A stretch of DNA of 64,000 nucleotides, taken from Perilla frutescens (lineage: Eukaryota > Streptophyta > Magnoliopsida > Lamiales > Lamiaceae). The stretch covers positions 16,500,088 to 16,564,087 of the forward strand of contig BRKX01000018.1 of the NCBI GenBank assembly GCA_026008535.1, read 5' to 3'. The translations under genes were made by a program, and so were the position numbers. The notes below the pieces were generated by a model. That model was given only the letters and a program-made list of their open reading frames with translations. It was not told the origin of the DNA and did no database searches. This document shows positions 1-12,132 of the stretch, in pieces. The first letter of the stretch is position 1. Each line of letters opens with the position of its first letter.

Positions 1-254
1 TTATCAAAGTTCGATTACAAGCTCGATTAAGCTCGATTAAAAGCTCGCGAACTACTCGATAAAAGCTCGTTTATAGTCGAACTCGAGCTACTCGTGAGAA
101 GCTCGCGAGTAGCTCGAGTTCGACTCGAGAAAATTGTCAAGCTCGAAAAAAAGCTCGAATTCGGCTCGTTTAATAAACGAACGAGTTTCGATCGAACTTT
201 TTTCGAGGCGATACCCGAGTAGCTCACGAACAATTTGGTTCATTTACAGCCCTA
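1..254. repeat. CTCGA-rich interspersed repeat, cut by the window edge
   Basis: The stretch is dense in AGCTCGA, CTCGAG and AAACGA words in both orientations, so it can fold back on itself. It has no credible protein. It ends near the words CATTTACAGCCCTA, which look like a terminus of a dispersed element (GGGCTGTAAATG on the other strand). The other end lies outside the window, so the class is not assigned. Confidence 0.45.
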
Positions 255-308
255 GGTAGACTCTAGAGAGAAATTCCTAGGGAAAAAATAGTAATATGTT
301 GTCTTCTT

Positions 309-1312
309 GGGGATGGCCTAAGAGCAACTCCAATGCTAACACCAAATCACCAATTTGGTGCTGAAACCCACTCCAATGCTGCACCAAATCCTGCACCAAA
401 TTGGTGCAACACCAAATTATGCCCCAAATTTGGGGCAGAATTTGGTGCTGCACCAAATTGGTGTTAATGGGTCCCACAGCATTTAATGCATTATTTTATT
501 ATTTAAAACCATTATTAAATAGTTTATTTAATAAATTTAATTTAATTTATAAATTATATATTCACTTAAATAGATTATTTAATATTCATTATTAAATAGA
601 TTATTTAATAAATTTAATTTATAAATTATATATTCATTTAATTTAAATTATAAATCATCTAAATAAATAAATAATTTCAATAAAAACACAATTAATTAAA
701 CATAATGGATATAATGAAGTCCCACATATTACAAATTACTAAAAATTAACTTAAATATTGAGGCCAAAATATATGTATTTTCATAAGTGTTGTAGTCTTG
801 TAATATTTTTACTAATTGTAAGCGTTTGATGATCATTTAAAGTACTTTTATTATCCCAAGCACATTATATGTTATAATTTTTTTAATAGTACATAATTTT
901 TTAATAGCATATTTTTTTTTGAAAGTATATAATTAAAAGTTATTAGTTTTGGATAATCAATCATTTAAAAAAAAATAATAAATCATTAAGCATATTCATA
1001 TTTCAATTATAAAATAAAATGGAATCTTTAAGAGAATATTCTAATTTGGTGTAAAATTTGGTGCTGAGCATTGGAGCTGCAAAAAAATTTAGTGCTGAAA
1101 CTGCACCTATTTGGTGCAGAATCTACACCAAATAGGTGCTTAGCATTGGAGTTGCTCTAATGGTGGAGTGGTGTTATCTTGAGGCTAGAAGTCTCAAGTT
1201 CGAATCCCACCATCAACACCACTAGATGTGAGCATGTCACGTCTGGCCTACCAAATATGATTTACCTTCCCTGTGTGGTTTGCATAATTAATAAGAAGAT
1301 CCCTAAAAAAAA
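309..1312 (+). mobile_element. tRNA-derived SINE, split by a MITE
   Basis: Two halves, about 309-321 and 1158-1312, flank a MITE at 322-1157. The right half has an A-box-like word TGGTGGAGTGG (1161-1171) and a good B box AGTTCGAATCCC (1197-1208), spaced as in a pol III promoter. A non-tRNA body follows and ends in a short A run (about 1304-1312). The 5' half is short and its outer border is uncertain. I call it a SINE rather than a tRNA gene because no full cloverleaf or discriminator end is evident. Confidence 0.5.
322..1157. mobile_element. Tourist-like (PIF/Harbinger) MITE
   Basis: The ends are inverted repeats starting GAGCAACTCCAATGCTAA on both strands (18 bases identical). The element is flanked by TAA at 319-321 and 1158-1160, the 3-bp target duplication of this superfamily. 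No transposase is encoded. The first 150 bases and the last 110 repeat CACCAAATTTGGTG-like palindromic words many times, which would be subterminal binding sites. The core is very AT-rich. Confidence 0.88.
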
Positions 1313-1554
1313 TTAATGAGAATAACTTTGGGTTAAATGCAAACCTAATCCTCTTTAATATTCTCTTGTCAAAATAATACATTCTCCCCCCCCCCCACGG
1401 TGCCTAACTTTGCCTCATGCAGCATATTTCTCATCAAACATTTGTTGTGATTACATAAAGTCTACATTCAATCATGCCTCGTATGGAAGCGGTTTATAAG
1501 GGCTCTTGCTTTAAAACATACCATTCCAACACACTTATTCTATCATAAAATTTA

Positions 1555-2475
1555 GGGCATGGTTGGTATGATGGAATAGAATGAGAATATAATCACATTC
1601 TCACGTCCATTCATATTTCTATAGCTGGTATGATTTTTTCAATTGGGAATTGTCATGGTCATCTCCCAAAGGAATTACATTACCATGAACATAGGATTAG
1701 TCATTACTCCCCACTCCCATGGTATTATGCATTCCTGATTATCAAAATAAATTTTATTTTTTATTTTGTAAAACTATACTTTATTTTTTGTACTAACAAA
1801 TGATATCTCATATTCTTATAAAATATTTTATTAAAAAATAAAATAAAATTATAATAATTTTTCTAGACAAATTTAAATTGAATTAAATTGTAAAAAAAAT
1901 TAAAGAAAATTATATAAAAACTTAAAAAGTCATCAATCATTTTTCAAAATTTTTTAAAATTTTTTTGAAAAATTTCAAAATTATTTGACGGTAAATATTA
2001 TAAAATATTTGAAATTTATGATTTTTATAAAAACTCATTAATAATTTATTAACGGTTGATAAAATTTTATAATATTTCACAAAAGTACTAATGATATTAT
2101 AGAATTACATAAAATATACAAACCGGCTAATCATTAGCAAAATACTTATTAAAAGTATACTTAAATTTTTCACAAATGTTAATAAAGTAAAAAATCGCAT
2201 AATATTCAACAATATGTTATTAAAATATAATAGTATCTTTGAAAGAAGAGTAATTTATTATTTAGAACTAAATAAGCCAATTCGTGTATTTTATTTATTA
2301 ATTACATATTGTTATGATAAAATCAATTAAAAAATATGAGGTTCATTCCTATCATATTACTTGTTATACTAGCCAAAGGAATGACAATAGTCATTTCATT
2401 CCATTCTCATCACCATTCCATTACTAAGTTCATTCCATTCCCACTTGATTCCATTCCGATATACTAGTCATCCCC
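1555..2475. mobile_element. Tourist-like MITE, second family
   Basis: The left end GGGCATGGTTGGTATGATGG and the reverse complement of the right end GGGGATGACTAGTATATCGG are imperfect inverted repeats that go on into GGAATGGAATC-type words. TTA flanks both sides (1552-1554 and 2476-2478). The interior is AT-rich and non-coding. Size and target duplication suit a non-autonomous PIF/Harbinger derivative. Confidence 0.72.
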
Positions 2476-2478
2476 TTA

Positions 2479-5400
2479 TAATTAAATAATTCATCCAACA
2501 ATGAATTATAAGAATTTTACTATATATTTTTAACGAATAATTTATATTTTTTGCTTGCCCTTTAATTTGCCTCAATGGTTTAATCAACAAATGCTTCAAT
2601 TGAGAATACTCTTACACATTTAGGGTTCCTGAGAAAGAACATGTTCTCTTTCAAAGCAGTTATCCAAGAAGAAGAAAAAAAGCAGTTCTCTTCAGGGTTC
2701 AAAGATGAATTTTGAGTTTGATGTGTTGATTATAAATTTGTGTGTCTATTAATTTACTTTAAAAGAGAAGAGGTAGTTATTAGAGAAAAAAAAATTAAAA
2801 TATATTAGTGATATTAGCATGCAGTTAATTAGCGTGTGTTGACACGTACGTCTAAATTTTCTGGTGATCAACTAGTGTATATTATAAAATGAGTGATGTC
2901 TACTACGAGAGTGACCAAAACCTTATTTTTAGGTTTTGATGCTTTAATTTGTTCGGCATTAGGCACATGTCCTAAAACTGTGGGTTTGGTATTAGGGTTT
3001 TGTGAACTGTGACTATTCTTTTTCTCTCATTAATTAATTTATCTCTCCTCTCTCCCATCACAATAAAAAAAAAATAGTCCATTTCATCCAATTAAAGACA
3101 CAGGAAATTTGATGTGCCCACAAAAGTATTTCATTGTTACATCAAAATGGCAAGTGAGGGAATACAGACACTAGAAGAAAGATTGATGGTGAGTGGGTTT
3201 TCTTTTTTCAACTTGAGAAATGTCAAGCTTTGATTGGTGGTATGTAAAAACTCCTCTAATCATGGCTATTGTGCCTTTTCATTTTATCTCCCTATGTGTT
3301 TTTCTTGACAATAACTAGTACTTTGATTTCAAGTGGAATTGATCACCTTTTCTAAGAAACTCGCCATATATTTACTAAAAGGGACTTTAAAACACTCATT
3401 GTAACGAAAGATGAAATTGAACTTGCATATAGTGAGGGCAATTCAAGAAATCAATTAATTATCAAAATTATCCCTGATAAATAACCAAAATATAAAAAAT
3501 AAATGTTTGGAAGTCTACATCTCCAAAGCACAAAGGCCCATAAAAATATGGATCATTAATTTAGGGTTTTCACAAAACTAACGAATTATTAAAATATATT
3601 TCAATCTAAAAAAAATGAATTAAAATTTATGGTTCTCCATATTCAAAAAAAAAGAAAAAAAAGAGGGAGAGATAGAAAATTAACATGTCTATATTTAATA
3701 TTAATAAATTCATACATGATTTGATTCTTGACAAAATACTATTTTGATGAGGCAATAATTTTTTTTAAGCCTAAATTCAAAGAAGGTACTTGAAGCAAGA
3801 AACAACCTTTTCGAAAATTGTTTTTTTCTTGATGAGATAGGTCATACTAACCTTTAATGGGTGGAATGTAACATGTCAAATCATTGAAATTTCTTTTTCA
3901 CATCAATTATTAATTACGTTTCGGACTCATTAGACATCATGACTATTTATACATTTGACCGTTTGAGCATACTACTATCAATACAAGTTTCGGGAATAAA
4001 TTCAGCTCCTAATAATTGGAAATTAGTATTATTCAGGATAATTTAGATATATTTTAATAAGAATGACCAATATTCGTCTTTTGATTTTACAAAAGGTAGG
4101 GACTGTAAAGTAACACGTGAAGAATTTCTATAGATTATCCACAAAAAATGTGATTTTCCTTAAACTTCTTACAAAAATCATACCAACATTATAAGTGGGT
4201 TGGGCCACTTAATTCGATTTTCTTGTTCATCATTTTGGAGAAAGCCCAATGAGCTAGCCCATATAATGAGTCATTTTGGGCTTTTAATTATGTTTTAAAT
4301 ACAGATACTAAGCACAATAGATTTATGGACCTAAAATTGAACGCATGCTTAACTAATGAAGAGGACAAAAAAAAAAAAAAAGTGTCCCTAAAAATGAGCA
4401 GTTTGAATTCTCTATTACATGTCACATTCCTGCTGCAATTCCATCTTTCAATGTAACGTATGACATTATCACTGAAGCACAAAATTAAAGAATAGTAGAA
4501 ACAAAGGGTTTAGTTGTGCCGTCGTTAATCAAATCTAATTTGTTTTAGAAATGTTGGAGCTTCATATAAAAAGGCACATATTTGAGGGTGGACATGTTTG
4601 TTTGTATTTATTTCTGCAATATGAATTATTTGCATTACCTTTTGGTCCCCATTTGTCATGAGATGTAGATACAAGTTGCAAATATCTCTAAATAGTGACA
4701 AAAAGTATGTGCTTTGTCATCCAAATTAATCTTACGTAGAGCATGGGCTTTGGAGACTCAAAAAAGTGTGACTTAGTTTTTTATTTCATTAACAAAAGGA
4801 CTAAATTGGAGTTTGGCCCCTGATGAAGGAAAATGACATTTCAAAGTTCAATTTTTTTTCAACTCCTCTTGCTTTTTAGTGAGTCTTTGTCTTAATTCCA
4901 AGTTTGTGTATTCTTTATTTTGTACTATACGAAATAAAATGCATGAATAATCACATGAAATAAAGACATCACTGAGACTAGAATTACCCTTCTTTTTTGT
5001 TTTTTAGAATTCATTATTTTCAATATGCCATAAACATGTCGCTACCAAGCACATGGTAGTGGTCATTTTCATTTGGCATACAAGATAATATCATCCGGTG
5101 GTGGTCAGGGACTAACGTGTATTAATAAAATAAAATACGAGATTAAATTAGATTAGTGTGCCTCAAACTACTCAAATACTAGACCAGAGAGCAAGATTAA
5201 AAGGAAAAGGTACCTCCACTCCATAAATTACACAATAAGCAAAGCAAGATAAAAAGTAGCCATTTCAACACTCAAAAGAAATTCAGTCAAAATGGTGAAA
5301 CTGACGCAACCAATCAATTCTTGTTGCATTTTCCAACAATTAACTGAATCCATGAGAGAAAAAAGGGGGGCAGGGCAGAAGCCATGCATACATTAACATG

Positions 5401-5702
5401 GTGTGATCGTCCAACTTTTAACTCACACAAATCTCACATCCTCAACTTCCCAAAAACACACATTTTGACCATTTTTAAGGTATCATAAAATAATATCTGG
5501 CTCTGCTGAAATTAGCTTGGAATTCAATGACCTCAGCAGGAATGCCATGTTCCAATTCTATTTTCTCGGAAACATTAATAATGTACAAAATTACAGGGGA
5601 GAGGGAGACAACACTTTGTTTCCAAAAATACTTTTCTTTCTATGCTAAGAATGAGCAGGAAAATGCTGATGTCTGTTGTAGAAATTAATGTGTGATGAAT
5701 TA
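2479..5702. other. Intergenic, no gene seen
   Basis: AT-rich sequence with poly-A and poly-T runs and no open frame that looks like a protein. The last few hundred bases next to 5703 are probably the 3' untranslated region of the dynein light chain gene on the minus strand. Confidence 0.6.
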
Positions 5703-6972
5703 TCATTCTGCTTCTGCTTCTGCTCTTTGTACAGTGGTCTTGAAGAGCAAGATGTATAGCTTTTGATCCATGGAAAAATACATGAATCCACCCACTGAAT
5801 GTGTTACAAATGATCCAAAACTGGTCCCAACTATACAGTGCCAAGCAGGTCCATAGACCCCATCAAACTCCTGCAAAAAGCAATAACTCATAACTATCTA
5901 ATCCAACCACTAGTTTCTCTATTATATGTGCATGTCTTTTCTATCACACTAGAATACTAGATAGATGTATTTCACCATTTACATTTACATTTACATTTAC
6001 ATGAGGCTAATCAAGATATGAAAAATATATATACATATATACAGTGATTGAAACAATAAAGAAAGACAGACAGATAGAAAGAAATAATCAATTTTAAACC
6101 CCACGGCCACCACATCACAACACTGATCAACAAAAAATGATAACAATTAGTGATTTAATTACCTTTTTGAGAGTTAAAGCAAGAGTCTTGGAAGTGAACT
6201 TTTCCAGGCTATCATGCGCCTTTCTTGCACAATTGACAGCATGAATTTGCATGAATGGAGGCATATCAACGGCCACAACTTTCACGCCACTGCAAGAAAA
6301 GAAATCAGCCAGCTCAATCTGTGAGCTGCAGAATGATCTTCTTCTACCTCCATTGACTGCTGGAGGGATTGAAGAGAGAGAATTCCTGCCCCTCGTCTCA
6401 CCCCCTTGTTGAAATCCCTTCATTTTTTCTTCATCGTCCATCAATTTTGATCCCTTCTTCACATCAATCTCATTCTCATCAAAAGATGATTTCTTGGGGT
6501 CTTTATCGAAGGACGGTTTGTTCTTGAAATCATCTTTCTCTCTCAACTTGGTTCTTTTCTCTGCGATTTTTTCAATGCCGGCTTTCCTCCCGTGCTGACT
6601 GCTGGATTTTGTGAGAGTGGTGCATGATGTGTCCGAGAACGGCGAAAATGGGGGGAGCTTCGGGTCGGGTTGAGGGTGCGGGTGCGGGTGCGGGTTGGGT
6701 TTTGTTGAGGAGTGAGATTTCTTGTGATTTATGTAGAGCTTGGAGAAGCGGTGGGAGATGTTTTGGATGGTGGAAGGCGGAGCGGCGACGGTGGGATCTG
6801 GGAGGGGGTGGATGATGGGTTGTGGGTGGCGGTGTTTCCTAACGGCGGCGGTGGCGGTGGCGGTGGCGGCGCCGGCAGAAGGGTTGGGTTTGGGCTTTCG
6901 TGATGTGGGATCCATGAGTACTTGGGAGTCTGGAGCTGCTAAGATGCGCCTGTGGCTGGTTTGATGAGCCAT
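5703..6972 (-). CDS. LC8-type dynein light chain domain protein
   Basis: Two exons, 6163-6972 and 5703-5870, joined in phase 0 at AAG|GTAATT and TTTTTGCAG|GAG, encode about 325 residues. The first ~210 residues are disordered, rich in Pro, Ser, Lys and His. The C-terminal ~90 residues are an LC8 fold: the helix segment MQIHAVNCARKAHDSLEKF, then WHCIVGTSFGSFVTH (from residue ~280) and a final YILLFKTTV strand. These match the target-binding groove strands of the family. Plants lack cytoplasmic dynein heavy chains, so LC8 proteins are thought to act as dimerising hubs. The long N-terminal extension is a plant subtype. A GTATG microsatellite lies 24 bases upstream of the ATG. Confidence 0.9.
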
Positions 6973-6995
6973 TTTAAAGGAAAAAATGAAAAGGG

Positions 6996-7030
6996 GTATG
7001 GTATGGTATGGTATGGTATGGTATGGTATG
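6996..7030. repeat. (GTATG)7 microsatellite in the 5' leader
   Basis: Seven perfect GTATG units, read CATAC in the sense of the gene. They end 24 bases before the ATG of the dynein light chain gene, so they are probably in its 5' untranslated region. Confidence 0.85.
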
Positions 7031-8539
7031 GACTATATGGTATGGGATGGGGGAGATAAAACTCTTGAATAGGGTATTATACTCTGTGTCACTGTGTGTG
7101 CGTGTGAGAGAGAGAAAGAATAGAGAGAGAGAGAGAGAGAGAGAGTGCGCGCGTTTAGATGTGGACTCGACTTGTAAATTGTAATGAGATCTGTTTGTAG
7201 GGGATTGGTTCTAAAATGCGCTGGGTGCGGAGGAGAAGGGGGGAGGAGGAGACTCATTTTGTTGACCTGATCTGTAACTCTCTCTCTCTCTAGCAAGTCA
7301 GGCATGTGGTACCGACTGCATTAATAGCAGTACCTGGAATTTCATGTGATAAATATATTTAGTATTAACCCAACATTTTCTGTTTTGCTTAGGTATACTT
7401 CCAAATTTGTAATAACCACGGACCACCCATTCATTTATTCATTTTCTAAATGTCGAAAATTATGTGTTCATTGAAATCCTGGGAATTAATGAAATCTCGT
7501 TTCTTTTTTCTTTTCTTTTTTTCAGAGTTTAAGGATCATGTTGTTAGAATCACTCAAGCCTAAATTAAGACTTGAAATCTAAAAATGGTATCAACAATTA
7601 ATTGGTTGAAACATTTTTTGGTAAGCATGCAAGTAGAACATTTTCTGAAATATAAATTCACGCAGCATATAAATATTATCACAAATTTAATTAATGAAAT
7701 TAAATCATAATGTAAAACAAAAGGAATCCGGTACGCTTTTGATGAATTGACACGATCCGAATCTTGAAATATGATTTTTGAAAGAATTAATGAATTTTTA
7801 ATCTATCATGGGAATTATTTTTGTACCCTTGCAATCATGCAGAAATTGGCAGTCTCCACCATTACTAAGTTGCATGTTGTGGGCCTTTTGGACAATTCAT
7901 ATTATTAATTAATTATAATTATAGTTCTAGGAAGAAATTTAAAAAATGTAAGATTTGATTAAATGGCACGAGCGAGCATTCTAATGAGTAATGACAAGAT
8001 TCCCGTTGTTTGGTGAACCAAATTAGTAGGTGCATTTTGAAATTTGAGAACGGACTATCTATATCACAGATGTTACGGGTTGTACCTAGTAACCTAAGCT
8101 GCCTACAATTCCAAAATTAATCCACTTCTTTTTCATTCTTAACTAGAACTACAATTGTTGGTTTTCTAAATACTTCACTTATCGACCTACTTAATAAACT
8201 ATTATTTTTGGGTTGTAAAACAATAATTAGAATTGCATTATTTAATTAGAATGGGGTGCAATAACCAGTGACTATAATTTTTAAAAACTTGTCAACTATG
8301 TATTTACACATACATATGAGTTCAATTTTGAAATAGTGGTGAAAACAAGTGTTAATAATTGAAATTGGAAGAAAGAAAAAGAGAAACAGAGTCAAAATTA
8401 AATATCAAAGACATCCACACTAACAAATATTCACAGAAATGTCATTCATGTACATGGAAGCGGAGAAGACCTCAATAAAAGAGGGAGATGTTATAGATTT
8501 GAAACTCACTCCTACCCCTTCCCCAACTCAAAATATATA
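7031..8539. other. Upstream region of the dynein light chain gene, then intergenic
   Basis: About 7122-7145 is a (GA)n run, CT-rich in the sense of the minus-strand gene and placed where a leader or core promoter would be. A second short CT run is near 7278-7292. The rest is AT-rich with no supported gene. Confidence 0.5.
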
Positions 8540-8818
8540 TTCCCTCCGTCTCATTTATATAGTCCTATTACTATTTTGAGGTGTCCCAATTACATAATCC
8601 CATAACTATAAATAGTATTAATTATCATGGTAATATACAAATATACCCTTGCTATGTATTGGAAATTAAAACTCAACCACTTAAACCACTTAAATTTTTT
8701 AGAGTCATTAATTATAAGTAAGGGTAATAATGGAAGTTAAGCTTTAATATCTTATTTTCATAAATATGTTTAATCTACGTGCGAGGATAAAGTGGACTAT
8801 ATAAATGGGACGGGTGAG
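8540..8818. mobile_element. Stowaway-like (Tc1/mariner) MITE
   Basis: The left end TTCCCTCCGTCTC and the reverse complement of the right end CTCACCCGTCCC match the Stowaway terminal consensus CTCCCTCCGT. Both go on into CATTTATATAGTCC. TA flanks each side (8538-8539 and 8819-8820). The size, 279 bp, is typical and there is no coding capacity. Confidence 0.85.
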
Positions 8819-10135
8819 TATATTAATAGAATGTTGGTATTAAATTTAAATGTGAACTTCATTAATCAAGCAAATGAATGCAATATGTATGTACATATAA
8901 GAAATGCAGGGCAAAAGCCGTCCGTACCAATAAAGTTGATCAACCAAGTAAGTGTGGGACTAATTTTGACAAAATAAATGGAAAAAAATCGATACTATTT
9001 TGTTTCATAAATGTGGACCACTCACAGGAACACAGAACTGAACAGCATGGACTTTCTGTCTCCAACATTATTCAGTATTAAGCAATTAGCATGGTCCCTC
9101 GACCACAACAATTTTATTAATTAATTAAATAAATAAATCCTTCTCCCCAATGGTTTATATGAATTATGATCAACTAACCCTCATTACGGTCCACTATTTA
9201 TTTTCATAAATAAAAGATTTCGCCTATGAAATTATAGAAATCATAAATAAGGAACAATGAATGAAGAAGTTCGGGCTACTGTAAAAGGAATAAGCAAAAA
9301 TCATTGATTATCAACTTTGTATGAACTCAAAAGAATGGCATCAAAATTATCTTTGAGCTAGTGCGAAAACAACATCATTTATTTCTATGAATAAAAAATA
9401 GAACACCAGGCATAGCATTAAACAAATGGGAGGCAAGACATTTTGACACAGAACCAACAAATCCAATGGAGTTTTTTTGCAAAATTTAATGGCGGATATG
9501 GGATTAGAGTTCCAACACCACATCCTGAGATTTGTCCCCAAATCAACAAAACATGACTCATTTCAAAGAATGTGATCTAAATAAGACATGATTTACAATC
9601 ACATACCATTTATAAAAATGTAATATACTCAAATCTATCTCCCGTCAACCTCAAGTAATAGCCTAAAATCAGTATACAAGAAAACTCAACATCCAACAGC
9701 AGAAATATGTTCTCTTCTCAGCTGTATATCTAGAGTTACTACTTCGGATTATACATTCCCAGAACTCAAACTAGGTTCATGGATCATAAATGACACAAGT
9801 AAACGGGTTATATACAAATTACAAGGAGTTGGTACATGTTTTTCTTATGCACAGCAGGGGTTTGCTAGCTCTATAGGATTGAGGCCAAACTCAGTTGACG
9901 TACAACATAGAAAAGATTGATCCACAGGAAAATTTATCTTTTCATGATTGGGTTGGGTTGATTGAACATAATCAAATCAATGGAAGATTCTAATCCTCCT
10001 AATTGTACAGGCAAATCAGGCAAGGGCAGATTATGCTTCATATTGGAGTTTTCTGCTTTCTTTTTAACTGTGCATTAAGAGCTTTTAGATAATACCAGCC
10101 AACTTAGAAGTGATATGCAAGTGAGCAGCCCACTT
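8819..10135. other. Intergenic and probable 3' untranslated region
   Basis: No protein gene is supported. The part nearest 10136 is likely the 3' untranslated region of the minus-strand coiled-coil gene. Short open frames near 8792-9081 and 9347-9541 have no domain or codon signal. Confidence 0.5.
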
Positions 10136-12094
10136 CTAGTTCCACGGACTTGGCAGCCTGCCATCTCTAAAAACTGAGGTGCCACCCGAAGCAGCAGGAG
10201 AAGGGGAGGAGGTTATATAACTTGCTCCTGAGACAGAAACTGATGGGGGTCCTTGCGCAGCAAGTGCAAACCGCGAAGGACTGCCTGCAGCTCCTAGTGT
10301 GGTCCTATAAGAGTGAGGTACCTGCCACCATTAAAGCAAATTAATGCATTTCATGCCTCACGATCTGGGGTCATACCTTTTGAGAAAGTATGAGACAGAG
10401 ATCCACGGTCATAAATTTTGACAAAGTGAGAGCAATAGCCAAGTTTCACAAGTTATGTGGAAAACTTTATAATTATTAGACAGCGGTTTCAAGATTGGAA
10501 TTAGACAGCTCATTCTAGATCAGAAAAACTTCGGGAGTGAAGAGAAAAAGAAGAATCTCACAAACTGATTCAAATATTTACCGTGTTAGAGACTGGCTTC
10601 CGCTGTTGGGAGTCAGAAGATGGTGAAGTACTGCTTGTAAGGGGTAAATGACGAGACTGTGTATTATGGTTTGAAACATCATCAGCTTCTCCTCCCTCCA
10701 TATCACCACAAGGATTTCCATCTTTTCCCGTTCTAGGGGTATTGACCCTAATCATTGACCCTGAATCAGTTGTGTTATCCACTTGTAGTGGAAGAGGGGG
10801 GCGGCTTGACATTCCTTGCATGCCACTTTGTCTCTTTAAGAATTCTTCTGCATTCAGAATCTGTCAGCAAAAAATATACCACGTGATTACAAGCTTCCAG
10901 CAAGAATCACCATTAACCCCAAGATCCAGAAGAGATATGTTACCTGTTTCAGTACTTGTACTAAACTATGTTTTTTCTCATTCAAAACTTCCAACTTCTC
11001 CTTAACCTCCTTTTTCCTTTTCTCCATCTCACTTGTAGCATTGTCCATGTTGGTTTTCTAAAATGTAAAAAGAAAGAAATGAATAAGAATATGCAACATG
11101 AGAAGGATATATAAGAGACAGTTTTATTGACATCTTTATTTATGATTCACGTTAGTAGTGGTCAAAGGCCAAGATAATTAAGATAAATGTTACTGGCTAT
11201 AGGGATCATATCTAATTACAATTATACAACATCTCTAGCAGTCTAGCCTACTAAACATAAACAGAGTATGCCGAGTGGGAAGAAGCTAATTATATCAGGA
11301 AGCAAGGAAAGAGCAGGCATAAGGGATTTTACAAATTTTACTGGACATAATGGCTTCTTCAGTGCAATAAAGCTTATATGATTATGGCATATCATTACTA
11401 ACATCTATCTCTTGTATCTCCTAAAAAATCATATGGAATAAATAAAAAACCTAACAACTTTGTGGAGTAAGTGACACTTTCAAGGGATACCAAATGGGAA
11501 AGCAACAGCACAGGTCGAGAGTATTACACAAGACATCAGTAAGAGAATAAAAGACATGTTGTAGAAGCGAGCAAGGTTGTCAAAAGAATGACACACAAAG
11601 GCTTTAATGTTTCCAGAGGCGCAAGGCACAAACTTTTTCAATTTTTTTTTCTTTCTAAATCCAAGGCTAAACAGCGCTGTTGAAGAAGAGACATGATGGT
11701 GAAATCTAATTTAGGAGATATTTTTCTTCTAGTCTAGTTGTAATTAATGGATAGGTTCTGCAAATAGGGTGACCACCCATGAAAAGCCCAGATTTTACTT
11801 CAATTAATCCCAGCAAAGCATGCCAAAGGCGCAGAACCTTTACAATGCTACGCGCCTGCGCCTAAGTGACCAAGCATGCCCTTTGAAAACCCTCAGAGCA
11901 AGGCTACCAATGACCTAGCTTCATAGATTGCTACAAATGCGGATACACAGTACACAGACTTTAAAAGAAAGATAGTACATAAAAATGCAAAAAGCCAACT
12001 AATTTCCCATGAGCAAAATTGATAATTATATAAAAAGAAATTAGAAAGTCTCATATGCAAGCTTCACACTGAGCTCAATATGCATGCCCCCAGG

Positions 12095-12132
<38 letters not shown>

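Noticed and set aside
1161..1215. Functional tRNA gene suggested by the B box
   Set aside because: The A box is imperfect, the upstream part is displaced by a MITE, and no full cloverleaf with paired acceptor stem is evident; a tRNA-derived SINE explains it better.
6624..6964. Plus-strand Gly/Val/Trp-rich frames over the dynein light chain exon
   Set aside because: Shadow of the Pro- and Ala-rich N-terminal extension; no start context or domain.
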